Assembly (NCBI RefSeq): GCF_000372645.1
Contig: NZ_APMP01000029.1
Location: 1-57,444 of the forward strand
Source: Caulobacter vibrioides OR37
GTDB lineage: Bacteria; Pseudomonadota; Alphaproteobacteria; Caulobacterales; Caulobacteraceae
Direction of reading: 5' to 3'
Length of the DNA: 57,444 nucleotides
Made by a program: the position numbers and the translations under genes. The notes under the pieces are model-generated. The model was given only the letters and a program-made list of their open reading frames with translations. It was not told where the DNA came from and did no database searches. Below are positions 9,329-21,070 of this stretch, piece after piece; the first letter of the stretch is position 1, and each line of letters starts with the position of its first letter.

Positions 9329-10270
9329 GTGATCGCCCTGGTTCTCGACGTCGTCGGCCGCGTCTGGCCCTTCTTCCTGCTGGTCGGCGCCGGCTGGACC
9401 CTGGCTCGCCTGCGCCTGCTGGACGGGCGGATGGCCCAGGGCCTCTCAGCCTATGTCTACTGGATCGGTTTTCCGGCCCTGCTGATCCATTCGCTGTCGC
9501 GCCAGGGACGCCCCTCGCCCGACCTGCTGGCGGGCCTGGCCGCCTATGCCGGCGCGGGCCTCGTGCTGATGGCGCTCATCGTGTTGGCCTGCCGCCTCAT
9601 GGGCTGGACCCGGGCCGAGGCCGCCGGAGCGGCCATGGCGGGGAGCGTCGGCAATAGCGCCTTCCTGGCCCTGCCGATCGCGGCCGTCGTCCTGGGCGCC
9701 GAAACCGCGCGACTGGTCGCCGGTGTTCTGGCCGCAGACTTCGTGGTGCTGAGCGCGGCTGGCGTCGGGCTACTGGGCTGGGCGGCGGGCCGCTCGGTCG
9801 GTCGGTCCACCCTGCACGCCTTCCAGAACCCGGTGGTCGCCGCGGCCGTGGCCGGTGTCGGCCTGGCCCTGCTGGACCTCGCCCTGCCCGAGCCGTTGGA
9901 CCGGGCCATCGGCATGGCCGCGGTTTCCGGCAGTCCCGTCGGCCTCGTCGCCCTGGGCGCCGCCCTGGGCCTGCGCGAGGGCGAAAGCGACGGCGAGGCC
10001 GCTCCCGCCGCCGGGCCCGTGCTTCTGGCCGCCCTGGCCAAGCTCGCGGCCTTTCCGCTGATGGTCTGGCTGGCGGTCGGCCTAACCCCGGCCCCCGCCG
10101 CCTTCCGCGCCGGCGCCACCCTGCTGGCGGCCGCGCCTACGGCGGTGAGCGCCTTCATCCAGACCCGCGCCTACGGCGTCTTCCCCCGAGGCGCGGCGCG
10201 GATCGTGGCCCTGACGACAGCGCTTTCGGCCATCACGTTGGCGGTGGCGGCGCTGGTGTTGAAGTCCTGA
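9329..10270 (+). CDS. AEC (auxin efflux carrier) family transporter
   Basis: 313 residues, strongly hydrophobic, with about ten membrane helices in two five-helix halves, as in the AEC/malonate-transporter family. Recognisable blocks are LARLRLLDGRMAQGLSAYVY near the N-terminus, GSVGNSAFLALPIA in helix 4-5 and FPLMVWLAVGL plus the APTAVSAFIQTRAYG stretch near the end. It starts at a GTG 10 bp after the DUF2939 stop. Substrate cannot be inferred; relatives move organic acids or small carboxylates. A terminator follows at 10309. Confidence 0.88.
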   Translation: MIALVLDVVGRVWPFFLLVGAGWTLARLRLLDGRMAQGLSAYVYWIGFPALLIHSLSRQGRPSPDLLAGLAAYAGAGLVLMALIVLACRLMGWTRAEAAGAAMAGSVGNSAFLALPIAAVVLGAETARLVAGVLAADFVVLSAAGVGLLGWAAGRSVGRSTLHAFQNPVVAAAVAGVGLALLDLALPEPLDRAIGMAAVSGSPVGLVALGAALGLREGESDGEAAPAAGPVLLAALAKLAAFPLMVWLAVGLTPAPAAFRAGATLLAAAPTAVSAFIQTRAYGVFPRGAARIVALTTALSAITLAVAALVLKS

Positions 10271-10308
10271 CCCAGCGCTAGGCGATGATCGAGGCGCCCT
10301 AAGACGAA

Positions 10309-10341
10309 GGCCCGCCGCGTGGGTCGCGGCGGGCCTCTTTT
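10309..10341 (+). terminator. Rho-independent terminator after the AEC transporter
   Basis: GGCCCGCCGCG and CGCGGCGGGCC form a perfect 11-bp stem around a 5-base loop, followed by TCTTTT. It sits between convergent genes and reads best on the plus strand. Confidence 0.9.
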
Positions 10342-10368
10342 CCAATCCAAGAGGATCGCTACGGACGA

Positions 10369-13011
<2,643 letters not shown>

Positions 13012-13403
13012 GAGCGTCTCAAGTCTTAAGCGCCCGGCGAGCGGCCGGGAGTCGGGCGCTCATAGCGCGGTTTTTCGTGAAGTGGAAACCGACTCGGAAA
13101 TGGGGGCGCGCGAGGGCGCGGAAAAGGGCGAGAAGCGGACAGGACGTTACGAGATGGGTGGAGCCTGTTCGGAAACGCGGAGCTGAGATGTTTCGCGAAA
13201 GAACGCTTTGGTGTCCCGACCACCGCCAAGAGCCACAGAGCGCCTGATTGCGCTTTTAGGGGCGTGGCCAAGGGTGTTTGCGGCCAGCGGGGGTTTTCAC
13301 TCAGCCTCGGTCGTCAGGCCCCCCTTCCCCTACCCGGTGAAACGGGGCGGACAGGGAGGCTCGATGTGGCCTGAGCGCCGGCTCGCCGTCGGACGTCGCG
13401 GCC

Positions 13404-13440
13404 CCTCACCCTCCCATCCCGGCTTTCGCCGGGAGAGGGA
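13404..13440. repeat. Intergenic hairpin element with CCCGGC/GCCGGG core
   Basis: The segment contains CCCTCACCCTCCC, then CCCGGC TTTC GCCGGG, then AGAGGG. The outer pyrimidine and purine blocks and the inner core can pair, giving a stem-loop typical of dispersed extragenic repeats in Caulobacter. A similar GCATTCGCCGGG core occurs at 31361-31491. Confidence 0.45.
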
Positions 13441-13465
13441 TTTCGATTCCGCGCGCCTCGACTCC

Positions 13466-13505
13466 TCAAAAGAGTAGGCCGCCTGGCATGGGGTCCAGGC
13501 GGCCT
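13466..13505 (-). terminator. Rho-independent terminator after recA
   Basis: On the minus strand AGGCCGCCTGG pairs with CCAGGCGGCCT around an 8-base loop and is followed by ACTCTTTTG. It lies about 90 bp downstream of the recA stop and should separate recA from alaS transcription. Confidence 0.8.
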
Positions 13506-13594
13506 GAGATCGCGGCCCTCGCGGCGGTCCGGCCGCGGGCGTGTTGAAGGCGGGGACGCCCGGAGCCGGGCGAAGGCCGCGAAACGGGTGAAAC

Positions 13595-14665
13595 CTAGTC
13601 CTCGTCGCCCTCTTCCGGGCCGCCGACCAGGAGCTCTTCCTCGATCTTCTGCGACGCCTTGCGGACGGCTTTTTCGATATCGGCGGCGACGTCGGGATTC
13701 GCCTTCAGGAACTCGCGGACATTGTCGCGGCCCTGGCCGATGCGCTGGCTGCCATACGAGAACCACGAGCCGGCCTTGTCGATGATCCCGGCCTTGACGC
13801 CCAGGTCGATGATCTCGCCCAGCTTGGAGATGCCCTCGCCGTACATGATGTCGAACTCGACCTCGCGGAACGGCGGGGCGACCTTGTTCTTCACGACCTT
13901 GACGCGGACATTGTTGCCGATGATCTCGTCGCGGGCCTTGACCGAACCGGTGCGGCGAATGTCGAGGCGCACCGAGGCGTAGAACTTCAGCGCGTTGCCG
14001 CCCGTCGTGGTTTCGGGGCTGCCGTACATCACACCGATCTTGTGACGGATCTGGTTGATGAAGATGACGATGGTCTTGGCCTTGTTGATCGAGGCGGTCA
14101 GCTTGCGCAGCGCCTGGCTCATCAGGCGGGCTTGCAGGCCGGGCAGGCTGTCGCCCATCTCGCCTTCGATTTCGGCCTTCGGCGTCAGCGCCGCAACCGA
14201 GTCGACGACCACGATGTCGACCGCGCCCGACCGCACCAGGGTGTCGGTGATCTCGAGCGCCTGCTCGCCGTTGTCGGGCTGGGAGACCAGCAGATTGTCG
14301 AGATTGACGCCCAGCTTGTAGGCGTAGGACGGGTCAAGCGCGTGCTCGGCGTCGACGAAGGCGGCGGTGCCGCCGGCCTTCTGGACCTCGGCCACGACGT
14401 GCAGCGCCAGGGTCGTCTTGCCCGAGCTTTCGGGGCCATAGACCTCGATGATCCGCCCCTTGGGCAGACCGCCGATGCCCAGGGCGATGTCCAGCCCCAG
14501 CGACCCGGTGGAGACCGACTCGATCTCGACCTTGCCCTTGTCGCCCAGCTTCATCACCGAGCCCTTGCCGAACGCGCGGTCGATCTGGGCGAGAGCCGCC
14601 TCCAGCGCGCGTTGCTTGTCGCCTTCTTCCTTAGCCACGAGTTTCAATGCCGCCTGACTGCTCAT
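13595..14665 (-). CDS. recA: Recombinase RecA
   Basis: 356 residues; ATP-dependent strand exchange and LexA co-protease activation. The Walker A loop GPESSGKTT is at about residues 77-85, Walker B is VVVDSVAAL, the L2-loop region contains the [17 protein letters not shown] block, and the acidic tail [15 protein letters not shown] is typical. The frame is open upstream, but [10 protein letters not shown] at 14665 with a GAGGGCGGACC ribosome site is the family start. An SOS box lies 108 bp upstream at 14773-14787. Neighbours are an EAL protein (divergent) and alaS downstream. Confidence 0.99.
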   Translation of the reverse strand: MSSQAALKLVAKEEGDKQRALEAALAQIDRAFGKGSVMKLGDKGKVEIESVSTGSLGLDIALGIGGLPKGRIIEVYGPESSGKTTLALHVVAEVQKAGGTAAFVDAEHALDPSYAYKLGVNLDNLLVSQPDNGEQALEITDTLVRSGAVDIVVVDSVAALTPKAEIEGEMGDSLPGLQARLMSQALRKLTASINKAKTIVIFINQIRHKIGVMYGSPETTTGGNALKFYASVRLDIRRTGSVKARDEIIGNNVRVKVVKNKVAPPFREVEFDIMYGEGISKLGEIIDLGVKAGIIDKAGSWFSYGSQRIGQGRDNVREFLKANPDVAADIEKAVRKASQKIEEELLVGGPEEGDED

Positions 14666-14772
14666 GATTGGTCCGCCCTCTATCCCATGATTCCGATCAC
14701 TGGCCCGGCGCTTCCCGCGCCTGGTCGCAACGACCTGTGGAACACCCTTAATGCGTACCGCCTTTGTTCCAT

Positions 14773-14787
14773 GTTCGCAAGATGTTC
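14773..14787. promoter_or_regulatory. LexA (SOS) box upstream of recA
   Basis: GTTCGCAAGATGTTC is an exact GTTC-N7-GTTC direct repeat, the alphaproteobacterial LexA site. It is 108 bp upstream of the recA ATG and 150 bp from the divergent EAL gene. Repression of recA is expected; an effect on the EAL gene is possible. Confidence 0.88.
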
Positions 14788-14936
14788 CCTTGACCGGAAA
14801 CGACCGTTTCTGACGCACCTCGCGCTGGGCGTCCTCGCCAAGGCCCCGAAACCAGAAATGAGGTGCGCGCGCGGGGCGGGCAACGGCTCCTTAAGTCCCG
14901 CGTGCGACGATCGGGGATCGTTGGGGATTTACCGTC

Positions 14937-16544
14937 TTGCCGATCGATCCGCGCCGTCTTCTGGGCTTGGCCTTCGCCAGCGCCGACCTTCTGGTCGAGC
15001 TGCATGGAGACCACGTGCGCCTGGCCTTGGGCGCGGCGCAGAAGGTCATGGGCGAGAGCGAGATGAGCCTGATGGGCCGGCGCTGGCGCGACCTGTTCCA
15101 CGCCGACGACCAGCCGCTGGTGGACGCCATGCTGGCCTGCGCCGACGACGGCGTGCGCCGGGGTCCGGTGGTGCTGCGCTTGGCGCGCGCCGAACCGAGC
15201 CATGTCCGGGTCATCCTGCGCGCCCTGCCCGACAACGCCGGACGGATCTCGTGCGCCGTCACGGCCGCCCAGGCGACCAGCGCCCATATGGAGCCCGGCG
15301 GTCTGCCGCCGCGCGAATCGTTCGACGACATCGCCAAGGGCCTGTTCGAGGCCGCGCGCGTCACCGGTCTCGAGCTGGAACTGGCCATGGTCGAGTTCGC
15401 GGGTCTGGGCGCCATGCGCGAGGGCCTGACGCCCGAGGAAGCGGCCGCCCTGGACGCGCGGGTGGCTGGCGCCATCCGATCGGAATCGCACGGCGGCGCG
15501 GCGGCGACCCGTCTGTCGTCGGACCGCTTCGCCCTTTTGCGATCGCGCGACGACGGCAGCGAGAAGATGGTCAAGCGCCTGACCCGGATGGTCAGCGCCG
15601 AGGCTAGCGCCCACGTGGTGCCGCTGGAGGCCGGCGGCGGCTCGGCCCGCGCCCTGCGGGCGCTGCGCTACGCGCTCGACGACTTCCTGCGCGAGGGCCT
15701 CAAGGACATGCCGCCGATGACCCTGTCGGAGGCGATGAACCGCTCGGTCAAGCGCACCCTGGCCCGCGCCGGCGCGCTGGGCGTGGCGGTCAGCCAGCGC
15801 CGCTTCAGCCTGGCCTTCCAACCGGTGGTCGCCCTGGCCACGGGCCTGGCCCACCACCACGAGGTGCTGGTGCGCTTCGAGGACGGCGGCAGTCCCTTCG
15901 CCCTGATCCGCATGGCCGAGGAATTCGACCTGATCGAGGAGCTGGACCACGCGATCATCGAGCAGACGGTCAAGAAGCTGGCCAACGACCAGGACCGCAA
16001 GCTGCGTCTGGCGGCCAACGTCTCGGGCCGCACGATCGTCAGCGAGACCTTCGTCGACCACGTGGACCGCCTGCTGTCGAAATATGACGAGGCCAAGGGG
16101 CGGCTGATCTTCGAGGTCACCGAGACCGCCGCGATCGACGACCTGCCGCGCGCCAACCAGAACATTCAGAACCTGCGCAGCCTGGGCTCGCTGGTCTGTC
16201 TGGACGACTTCGGCGCGGGCTCCTCGTCGTTCGCCTATCTGCAGCAGCTGCGCCTGGACATCGTCAAGATCGACGGCCGCTATGTCCGCGAACTGGCCGA
16301 CAACGGGCGCGACGGGGCCATGGTCCGCCGCCTGGTCGAGCTGTGCCGCGACCTGAAGATCCGCACCGTCGCCGAGATGGTCGAGACGACCGAGGTCGAG
16401 GAGATCGTCCGCCTGGCGGGCGTCGACTTCGCCCAGGGCTGGCTCTACGGCAAGCCGTCGGACAAGCCGATGCCGGCCCTGCGCCCCAGCGCGCCGGTCA
16501 AGGCCGCGGCGCGGCGCGCCGGCGCGGCGGAGAGCTGGGGCTAG
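14937..16544 (+). CDS. PAS-like plus EAL domain protein (putative c-di-GMP phosphodiesterase)
   Basis: 535 residues. The N-terminal about 130 residues look like a PAS fold (SLMGRRWRDLFHADDQPLVD). A linker of about 150 residues has GGDEF-like character but no GG(D/E)EF motif. A C-terminal EAL domain follows. EAL active-site blocks are kept in slightly altered form: EVLVRF for EALLRW, the Asn in ANVSGR, FEVTETA, LDDFGAGSSS, VKIDGRYV, AEMVET and FAQGWLYGKP. Thus hydrolysis of c-di-GMP is plausible, with EVL instead of EAL the one visible deviation. The start is a TTG with GGGGAT upstream. It is divergent from recA and shares its control region. Confidence 0.85.
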   Translation: MPIDPRRLLGLAFASADLLVELHGDHVRLALGAAQKVMGESEMSLMGRRWRDLFHADDQPLVDAMLACADDGVRRGPVVLRLARAEPSHVRVILRALPDNAGRISCAVTAAQATSAHMEPGGLPPRESFDDIAKGLFEAARVTGLELELAMVEFAGLGAMREGLTPEEAAALDARVAGAIRSESHGGAAATRLSSDRFALLRSRDDGSEKMVKRLTRMVSAEASAHVVPLEAGGGSARALRALRYALDDFLREGLKDMPPMTLSEAMNRSVKRTLARAGALGVAVSQRRFSLAFQPVVALATGLAHHHEVLVRFEDGGSPFALIRMAEEFDLIEELDHAIIEQTVKKLANDQDRKLRLAANVSGRTIVSETFVDHVDRLLSKYDEAKGRLIFEVTETAAIDDLPRANQNIQNLRSLGSLVCLDDFGAGSSSFAYLQQLRLDIVKIDGRYVRELADNGRDGAMVRRLVELCRDLKIRTVAEMVETTEVEEIVRLAGVDFAQGWLYGKPSDKPMPALRPSAPVKAAARRAGAAESWG

Positions 16545-16558
16545 CTGGCGCCCTCCGG

Positions 16559-18379
16559 TTAGGCCTTGCCGCCCTTGCTGACGATGTAGTCGTCGATCAC
16601 CCGCTCCAGCACGGTCAACGGCATGGCGCCCGACAACAGGCCCGCGTCGTGGAACGCCCGGATGTCGAAGGCCTTGCCCAACGCCTTCTGGGCCTTGGCC
16701 CGGGCGCGCAGCCAGGTGATCTTGCCGATCATGTAGCTGCAGGCTTGGCCCGGCCAGACGACATAGCGCTCGATCTCGGTGATCGCGCCGCTTTCCTCGT
16801 CGCCCATGGTGTCGACCATATATTTGACGGCCTGCTCGCGGCTCCATTTCTTGGCGTGCATCCCGGTGTCGACCACCAGGCGCACGGCCCGGAACAGGGC
16901 GTCGTGCAGCATCCCCAGATGGCCGCGCGGATCGGTCTTGTAGACGCCCATCTCGACGGCCAGCTGCTCGGCGTAGAGCGCCCAGCCCTCGCCATAGCCC
17001 GAGAACCACACCGTCTTGCGGATCAGAGGCAGGGACGCCTCGTTCGACAGCGAACCTTGCAGGTGGTGGCCCGGAATGCCCTCGTGGGCCGTCAGGGTCG
17101 AAAGGTAGAACTTCGGCTGTTCCTTGGTGTCGCGCAGATTGATCCAGTAGATGCCGGGGCGTTTTCCATCCAGCGACGGCGAATTGTAGTAGCCGGCCGG
17201 CGCCCCGGCCTCGATGGCCTTGGGCACGCGGCGGATCTCCAGCGGCGCCTTGGGCAGCGCGCCGAAATAGGCCGGCAGCCGCTGCTGGATGAAGGCGACC
17301 TTGGCGTTCAGGTCCTGGATCAGCTGTTCCTTGGCCGCGTCGGTGTTGGGATAGATGTCCTGACCCAGCGCCCGCATCCGCTCGCCGACCGTGCCCTTGC
17401 TCATGCCGATGGTCTTGAACAGCTTGTCGGCCTCGGCCGAGATCGACTTGACCAGGTCCAGGCCCAGTTGGTGGATCTCGTCCGGCGTCATGCTGGAGGT
17501 CGTGTAGCTCTTCAGCGCCACGGCGTAGTAGTCGCCGCCATCCTTCAGCCGCCAGCAGCCGGCCTCGTGCGTGGCCTGGCCCCGGACGCTTTCCAGCAGG
17601 GCGATCTGGCGCTTCAGGGCCGGCAGCACCGAGCCCTCGTAGATGCGCGAGGCCTCGCCCGCCCAGTCGCCGGGGATCTTGTTCTCCTTGGCGCGACGGA
17701 CGACCGACTTAACGATCGGCGCGTCGGCGGCCGGCGTCGCGGCGAACGCCTTCATCTGGACCAGGGCCTTGTCGATGACGAAGTCGGGCGGGATCACGCC
17801 CTGCGCCATGTCCCGGCGGGCGATCGCCGTCTCCTGGTCCATCAGCCGGGCGAAGCCCTCCATCCGCGCCAGATAGGCGTCGGCGTCGGCCTTGGTCTCG
17901 ATCGTATGCTGGGTGTCCAGGAAGTCCGGCATCGACTGGTAGGCGCCGGTCAGCTGGCTCAGCACATAGGGCGCGCCGACGGCGCCGCCGCCATAGCTGA
18001 ACTTGCGATTGGCCTCGTCCTGGACGGCCTGCAGGAACGCCACGGTGTCATAATTGACCGCGTCCATGCCCTTCAGCGTCGCGCGGTCGATGGCGCGCAG
18101 GGCGGCCAGCTGCTCGCGGTTCCGAAGCTCGGCGGCCTGGATCGCGGCGGACGAGCGGTCGCCCAGTTCGCTCTTGGTCCAGGCCAGCTCGCCGACGTCT
18201 AGGCCAAGGCCCGTCGTCGTCTCGGGCGACAGGCGCAGCTGCTGGGCCATGATCGCGTCGAGCAGGGCGTTCAGCCGGCCAACCTCGCCGGTCCGCGCCC
18301 GGGCCAGGGACGGCGCCCCCTCGACGGCGGCGACCCCCGCGGCGGCGGCGGCCAGCAGCATGTGACGACGATTGAGCAC
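16559..18379 (-). CDS. Exported DUF885 family protein (putative metallopeptidase)
   Basis: 606 residues with an N-terminal twin-arginine-like leader (MLNRRHMLLAAAAAGVAA) predicting export. DUF885 proteins carry a conserved HExxPGHH motif, seen here as TAHEGIPGHHLQ, which resembles the zinc site of gluzincin peptidases. Other family blocks are YNSPSLDGKRPGIYWINL, GYGEGWALYAEQL and WPGQACSYMIGK. Peptidase activity is inferred from the motif. The start is a GTG with a CGGAGGAAAAG ribosome site. A paralog lies at 47121-48896. Confidence 0.88.
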   Translation of the reverse strand: MLNRRHMLLAAAAAGVAAVEGAPSLARARTGEVGRLNALLDAIMAQQLRLSPETTTGLGLDVGELAWTKSELGDRSSAAIQAAELRNREQLAALRAIDRATLKGMDAVNYDTVAFLQAVQDEANRKFSYGGGAVGAPYVLSQLTGAYQSMPDFLDTQHTIETKADADAYLARMEGFARLMDQETAIARRDMAQGVIPPDFVIDKALVQMKAFAATPAADAPIVKSVVRRAKENKIPGDWAGEASRIYEGSVLPALKRQIALLESVRGQATHEAGCWRLKDGGDYYAVALKSYTTSSMTPDEIHQLGLDLVKSISAEADKLFKTIGMSKGTVGERMRALGQDIYPNTDAAKEQLIQDLNAKVAFIQQRLPAYFGALPKAPLEIRRVPKAIEAGAPAGYYNSPSLDGKRPGIYWINLRDTKEQPKFYLSTLTAHEGIPGHHLQGSLSNEASLPLIRKTVWFSGYGEGWALYAEQLAVEMGVYKTDPRGHLGMLHDALFRAVRLVVDTGMHAKKWSREQAVKYMVDTMGDEESGAITEIERYVVWPGQACSYMIGKITWLRARAKAQKALGKAFDIRAFHDAGLLSGAMPLTVLERVIDDYIVSKGGKA

Positions 18380-18503
18380 GGCTTTTCCTCCGAGGACGTG
18401 ATCGGAGGCGAAAGCGGTCGGCCCAAGACTCCGAGGGCGGACTTAATTCCGAGTCATCGCCCCGCGTCCAGCGTTCCCCGACAATGCCTGGCGGTGTCGC
18501 CAC

Positions 18504-18881
18504 TCACCCCAGGGTGACGAACAGTTCGTTCTCGATCACCCACTGCCCGGTGACCTTCTTCCAGGTGGCCAGATAGGTTCCGGACTGCTCCGGCGCGTCC
18601 TTCCAGGTTCCGACCCAGCGGCCGCGCTCGGCGGCGCGGGTTGCGTCGGCGTTCAGCTCGATCTGTTCGGTCGACCGGACATAGGCCACGAAGCCCCGGT
18701 CGGCGAACTGGCTGGCGAAGGCGGCCAGCACGTCCTCGGCGCCCAGCAGCAACGAGCCGTCGCCGGCGATCAGGGTGACGCGGGGATCGAAGAACGGTCG
18801 CAGGCGCGGCGCGTCCTTGGCCGCGATCAGCTTGTTGGTCAGCTTGCGGCGGGCGGCGATGGCGTCTTGCGGCGTGGTCAT
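18504..18881 (-). CDS. SnoaL-like/DUF4440 (NTF2-fold) protein
   Basis: 125 residues with the shape of a DUF4440 or SnoaL-like NTF2 domain: an N-terminal helix (DAIAARRKLTNKLIAAKD), FFDPRVTLIAGDGSLLLGAED, and the strand pair GTYLATWKKVTGQWVIENELFV. Such proteins bind small ligands or act as simple isomerase-like enzymes. The ATG at 18881 is preferred over an upstream in-frame ATG because the domain begins here. It is divergent from the GNAT gene, with 65 bp between the starts. Substrate unknown. Confidence 0.8.
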   Translation of the reverse strand: MTTPQDAIAARRKLTNKLIAAKDAPRLRPFFDPRVTLIAGDGSLLLGAEDVLAAFASQFADRGFVAYVRSTEQIELNADATRAAERGRWVGTWKDAPEQSGTYLATWKKVTGQWVIENELFVTLG

Positions 18882-18946
18882 GGGTCTTCTCTGGCGACGC
18901 CGCCGATGTAGCTTGCCCGACATACGATCCGCAAACGGCGAGTCTC

Positions 18947-19507
18947 ATGTCCGCTCCGACCCTGACCACCGCCCGCCTGACCTTGAGCCCGCCCGTCCTG
19001 GCGGACTTCGACGACAGCCGCGCCATGTGGGCCGATCCGATCGTCGTCCAGCACGTGGGCGGGCGGCCCTTCACCGACGAGGAAAGCTGGACGCGCCTGC
19101 TGCGGGCGCGCGGCCTCTGGGCGGTGCTGGGCTTCGGCTACTGGGCGGTGCGCGAGACCTCGACCGGCCGCTATGTCGGCGAGGTCGGTTTCGCCGACCT
19201 GCATCGCGACATCGCGCCCAGCCTGAGGGGCCTCCCCGAAATGGGTTGGGTGCTGGCGGCCTGGGCGCACGGCCAGGGCTTCGGGACCGAGGCGGTCCGC
19301 GCGGGCCTGGCCTGGATCGACCAAACCCTGGCCCCGCCTCGGGTGCCGTGCATCATCGACGCCGAGAACGCCGCCTCCCTCGCCCTGGCCGCGAAGGTCG
19401 GGTTCCAGATCCGGGTTCATACGCACTACAAGGGCGCGCCGATCGTGCTAATGGAACGCGCGCGGCCCGACGGGGGGACGGCTCGCGCGGCGACGTCATC
19501 GACGTGA
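18947..19507 (+). CDS. GNAT family acetyltransferase (RimJ/RimL type)
   Basis: 186 residues. Starts TLTTARLTLSPPVLADFDD, the typical entry of the RimJ/RimL acetyltransferase branch. The acetyl-CoA pyrophosphate loop is seen as AHGQGFGTEAV, followed by a C-terminal IDAENAASLALAAKVGF block, where the residue named in IDAENAAS positions the acetyl donor in this group. Likely N-acetylates a protein N-terminus or small amine in the cytosol; the substrate is unknown. It is followed after 48 bp by a small EF-hand-like gene. Confidence 0.9.
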   Translation: MSAPTLTTARLTLSPPVLADFDDSRAMWADPIVVQHVGGRPFTDEESWTRLLRARGLWAVLGFGYWAVRETSTGRYVGEVGFADLHRDIAPSLRGLPEMGWVLAAWAHGQGFGTEAVRAGLAWIDQTLAPPRVPCIIDAENAASLALAAKVGFQIRVHTHYKGAPIVLMERARPDGGTARAATSST

Positions 19508-19555
19508 GAGCACGCGGACCTCGCCCCCTCGGGGCCTCCTGGAACACACGAAGCC

Positions 19556-19858
19556 ATGTTGCGAAGACTGCCCGTCCTGCTGAGCGCGCTCGCGGCGCTG
19601 TGCGTCGGCTATGTCGCCGTCCAGTCGCTGGTCGTGCTGCAGCGTCACTACAGCTGGCATGAGATGGACTGGAACGACGACGGCCGCACCACGCTGGCGG
19701 AGTTCTTTGCGTCGGCGCGGATCGACCGCTGGACCGTGGTTCGCGGCGGCTCGCGCTGCAGTCAGTACTACTCGACCCACGCCCTGACGGCGGTGAAGAC
19801 CGTCTGCCCGACCGGCAGCGTCGCGGCGATCGCGAAGGACGCCGCCAACGGCGGCTGA
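19556..19858 (+). CDS. Small exported or membrane-anchored protein with one EF-hand loop
   Basis: 100 residues. A hydrophobic N-terminal helix (LPVLLSALAALCVGYVAV) is a membrane anchor or signal peptide. Residues 38-49 read DWNDDGRTTLAE, which fits a canonical 12-residue EF-hand loop, with D1, N3, D5, G6 and E12 in place. Two later cysteines (SRCSQYY, KTVCPT) could form a periplasmic disulfide. Calcium binding is inferred from the loop; the role is unknown. A single EF-hand suggests dimerisation or a structural site. Confidence 0.75.
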   Translation: MLRRLPVLLSALAALCVGYVAVQSLVVLQRHYSWHEMDWNDDGRTTLAEFFASARIDRWTVVRGGSRCSQYYSTHALTAVKTVCPTGSVAAIAKDAANGG

Positions 19859-19886
19859 AAGGCCCAAGGGCTGAAGCCGCCCCGGA

Positions 19887-20603
19887 TCAGCTCTCGGTGC
19901 TGACCGTCCAGGTCGCGCTTTCGATGTTCTGGTGACGCTCCAGATGGGCGGTGATGGCGTCCAGGTCCTGGGTCTTGGCCGTGGTCGGCACCAGGATGGC
20001 GGCCAGCTCGACCACGTCGTCGCCTTCCGACAGGGTCTCGATCTCGCGGATCGGGTAGTGGTGGCGCTCCAGCTCCTCGAACAGCAGGTCGCGGGCCTCG
20101 GTGACGTCCTCGGGGCTGCAGACCACGTGGACGCGGTACAGGGCCTCGGCGCCCTCCGGCGTGATCGGCAGGCGGTGGATGTATTGCACCACCGGCCTCA
20201 GCAGGGTGTTGCCGGACAGGACGAAGGCGGTGACAAGCACGGCCTCGGCGAACTGACCCGCGCCGGCGAAGGCGCCCACGGCGGCCGAGGCCCAGAGGGT
20301 GGCGGCGGTGTTGATGCCGCGCACCTGCGTCCCCTCCTTCATGATCACGCCCGCGCCCAGGAAGCCGATCCCGGACACCACGTAGGAGATCACCCGCACC
20401 GAGCCGTCGGTCCCGGCCACGCGCATCCCCAGATCGACGAAGGCCGCCGAGCCGATCGCGACCAGCACATTGGTGCGCAGGCCCGCCGTGCGCTGGCGCC
20501 ACTGGCGCTCGAAACCGATCAGCCCGCCCAGGATGAAGGCGGTCAGCAGGGCGGCGCCGGTCTTCAGGAAAACGGCGAAATCAAACGGCGGATAGAGATG
20601 CAT
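19887..20603 (-). CDS. MgtC/SapB family membrane protein
   Basis: 238 residues. The first about 140 residues hold four to five membrane helices with the MgtC core: LGGLIGFERQWRQRTAGLRTN, then SYVVSGIGFLGAGVIM, then GINTAATLWASAAVGAFAGAG. A soluble ACT-like C-terminal domain of about 90 residues follows. Family members modulate Mg2+ homeostasis or the F1Fo ATPase in other bacteria. Start at 20603 gives a natural N-terminus. It converges with the EF-hand gene. Confidence 0.9.
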   Translation of the reverse strand: MHLYPPFDFAVFLKTGAALLTAFILGGLIGFERQWRQRTAGLRTNVLVAIGSAAFVDLGMRVAGTDGSVRVISYVVSGIGFLGAGVIMKEGTQVRGINTAATLWASAAVGAFAGAGQFAEAVLVTAFVLSGNTLLRPVVQYIHRLPITPEGAEALYRVHVVCSPEDVTEARDLLFEELERHHYPIREIETLSEGDDVVELAAILVPTTAKTQDLDAITAHLERHQNIESATWTVSTES

Positions 20604-20721
20604 GCGGACGGATCATGGCGAAGTTCGATGACGGCTTGGAGACGGCGCCGATCGGCCCCGCCCATGCTTCCACGCCGACTTGCCGGTGGGCAGTCCGGTA
20701 TCGCGGTGCTAGAGCCCGTCC

Positions 20722-21039
20722 ATGGTCCGCAAAATCTCCGCCAAGCTCGTTCCCGCCAAGGATCCGGCCGCCGAGGCCGATCGCGCCTGGTTCGAGGCCC
20801 AAGCCGATCGGCGCTTCCGCCTGCGCGATCCCGCGCCGCTGGAATTCAAGGACCCGCTGGGCGATCCCGGCGACGGCTTCTCGTGGCGGGTCCTGGTCGC
20901 CCGGCTGCCCGACGGCGGCCGGCTGCGCCTGCCGGTCTCGCTGTCGTGGGAGCTGCACAACGACCACGCCAAGGACCAGCATCTGCGGATCCTGTTCGAC
21001 CAGATCGCTCCGCCCGAGGCCAAGGCGCGGCTGGGTTGA
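20722..21039 (+). CDS. Conserved hypothetical 105-residue protein
   Basis: I do not recognise a named domain. The protein is charged and soluble, beginning MVRKISAKLVPAKDPAAEAD and ending in DHAKDQHLRILFDQIAPPEA. There is no signal peptide or membrane helix. Codon choice follows the plus frame better than the overlapping minus-strand frame. It is followed by the LuxR-type gene after 31 bp, so the two may be co-transcribed. Confidence 0.6.
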   Translation: MVRKISAKLVPAKDPAAEADRAWFEAQADRRFRLRDPAPLEFKDPLGDPGDGFSWRVLVARLPDGGRLRLPVSLSWELHNDHAKDQHLRILFDQIAPPEAKARLG

Positions 21040-21070
21040 CGAAACCGGGCGATCGCGCACCCTCGCGGTC

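Larger units (their letters stand above)
13012..13594. other. 583-bp spacer between recA and alaS
   Basis: No convincing gene. It contains the recA terminator at 13466-13505, a CCCTCWCCC-type intergenic element at 13404-13440, and the presumed alaS promoter and leader in the part near 13012-13250. Short reading frames on both strands lack ribosome sites and family signatures. A tRNA-like or T-box leader was looked for by eye and not seen. Confidence 0.6.

Noticed and set aside
20709..21023. 104-codon minus-strand frame overlapping the 105-residue plus-strand gene
   Set aside because: The plus-strand frame has better codon use and fits the direction of the downstream gene.
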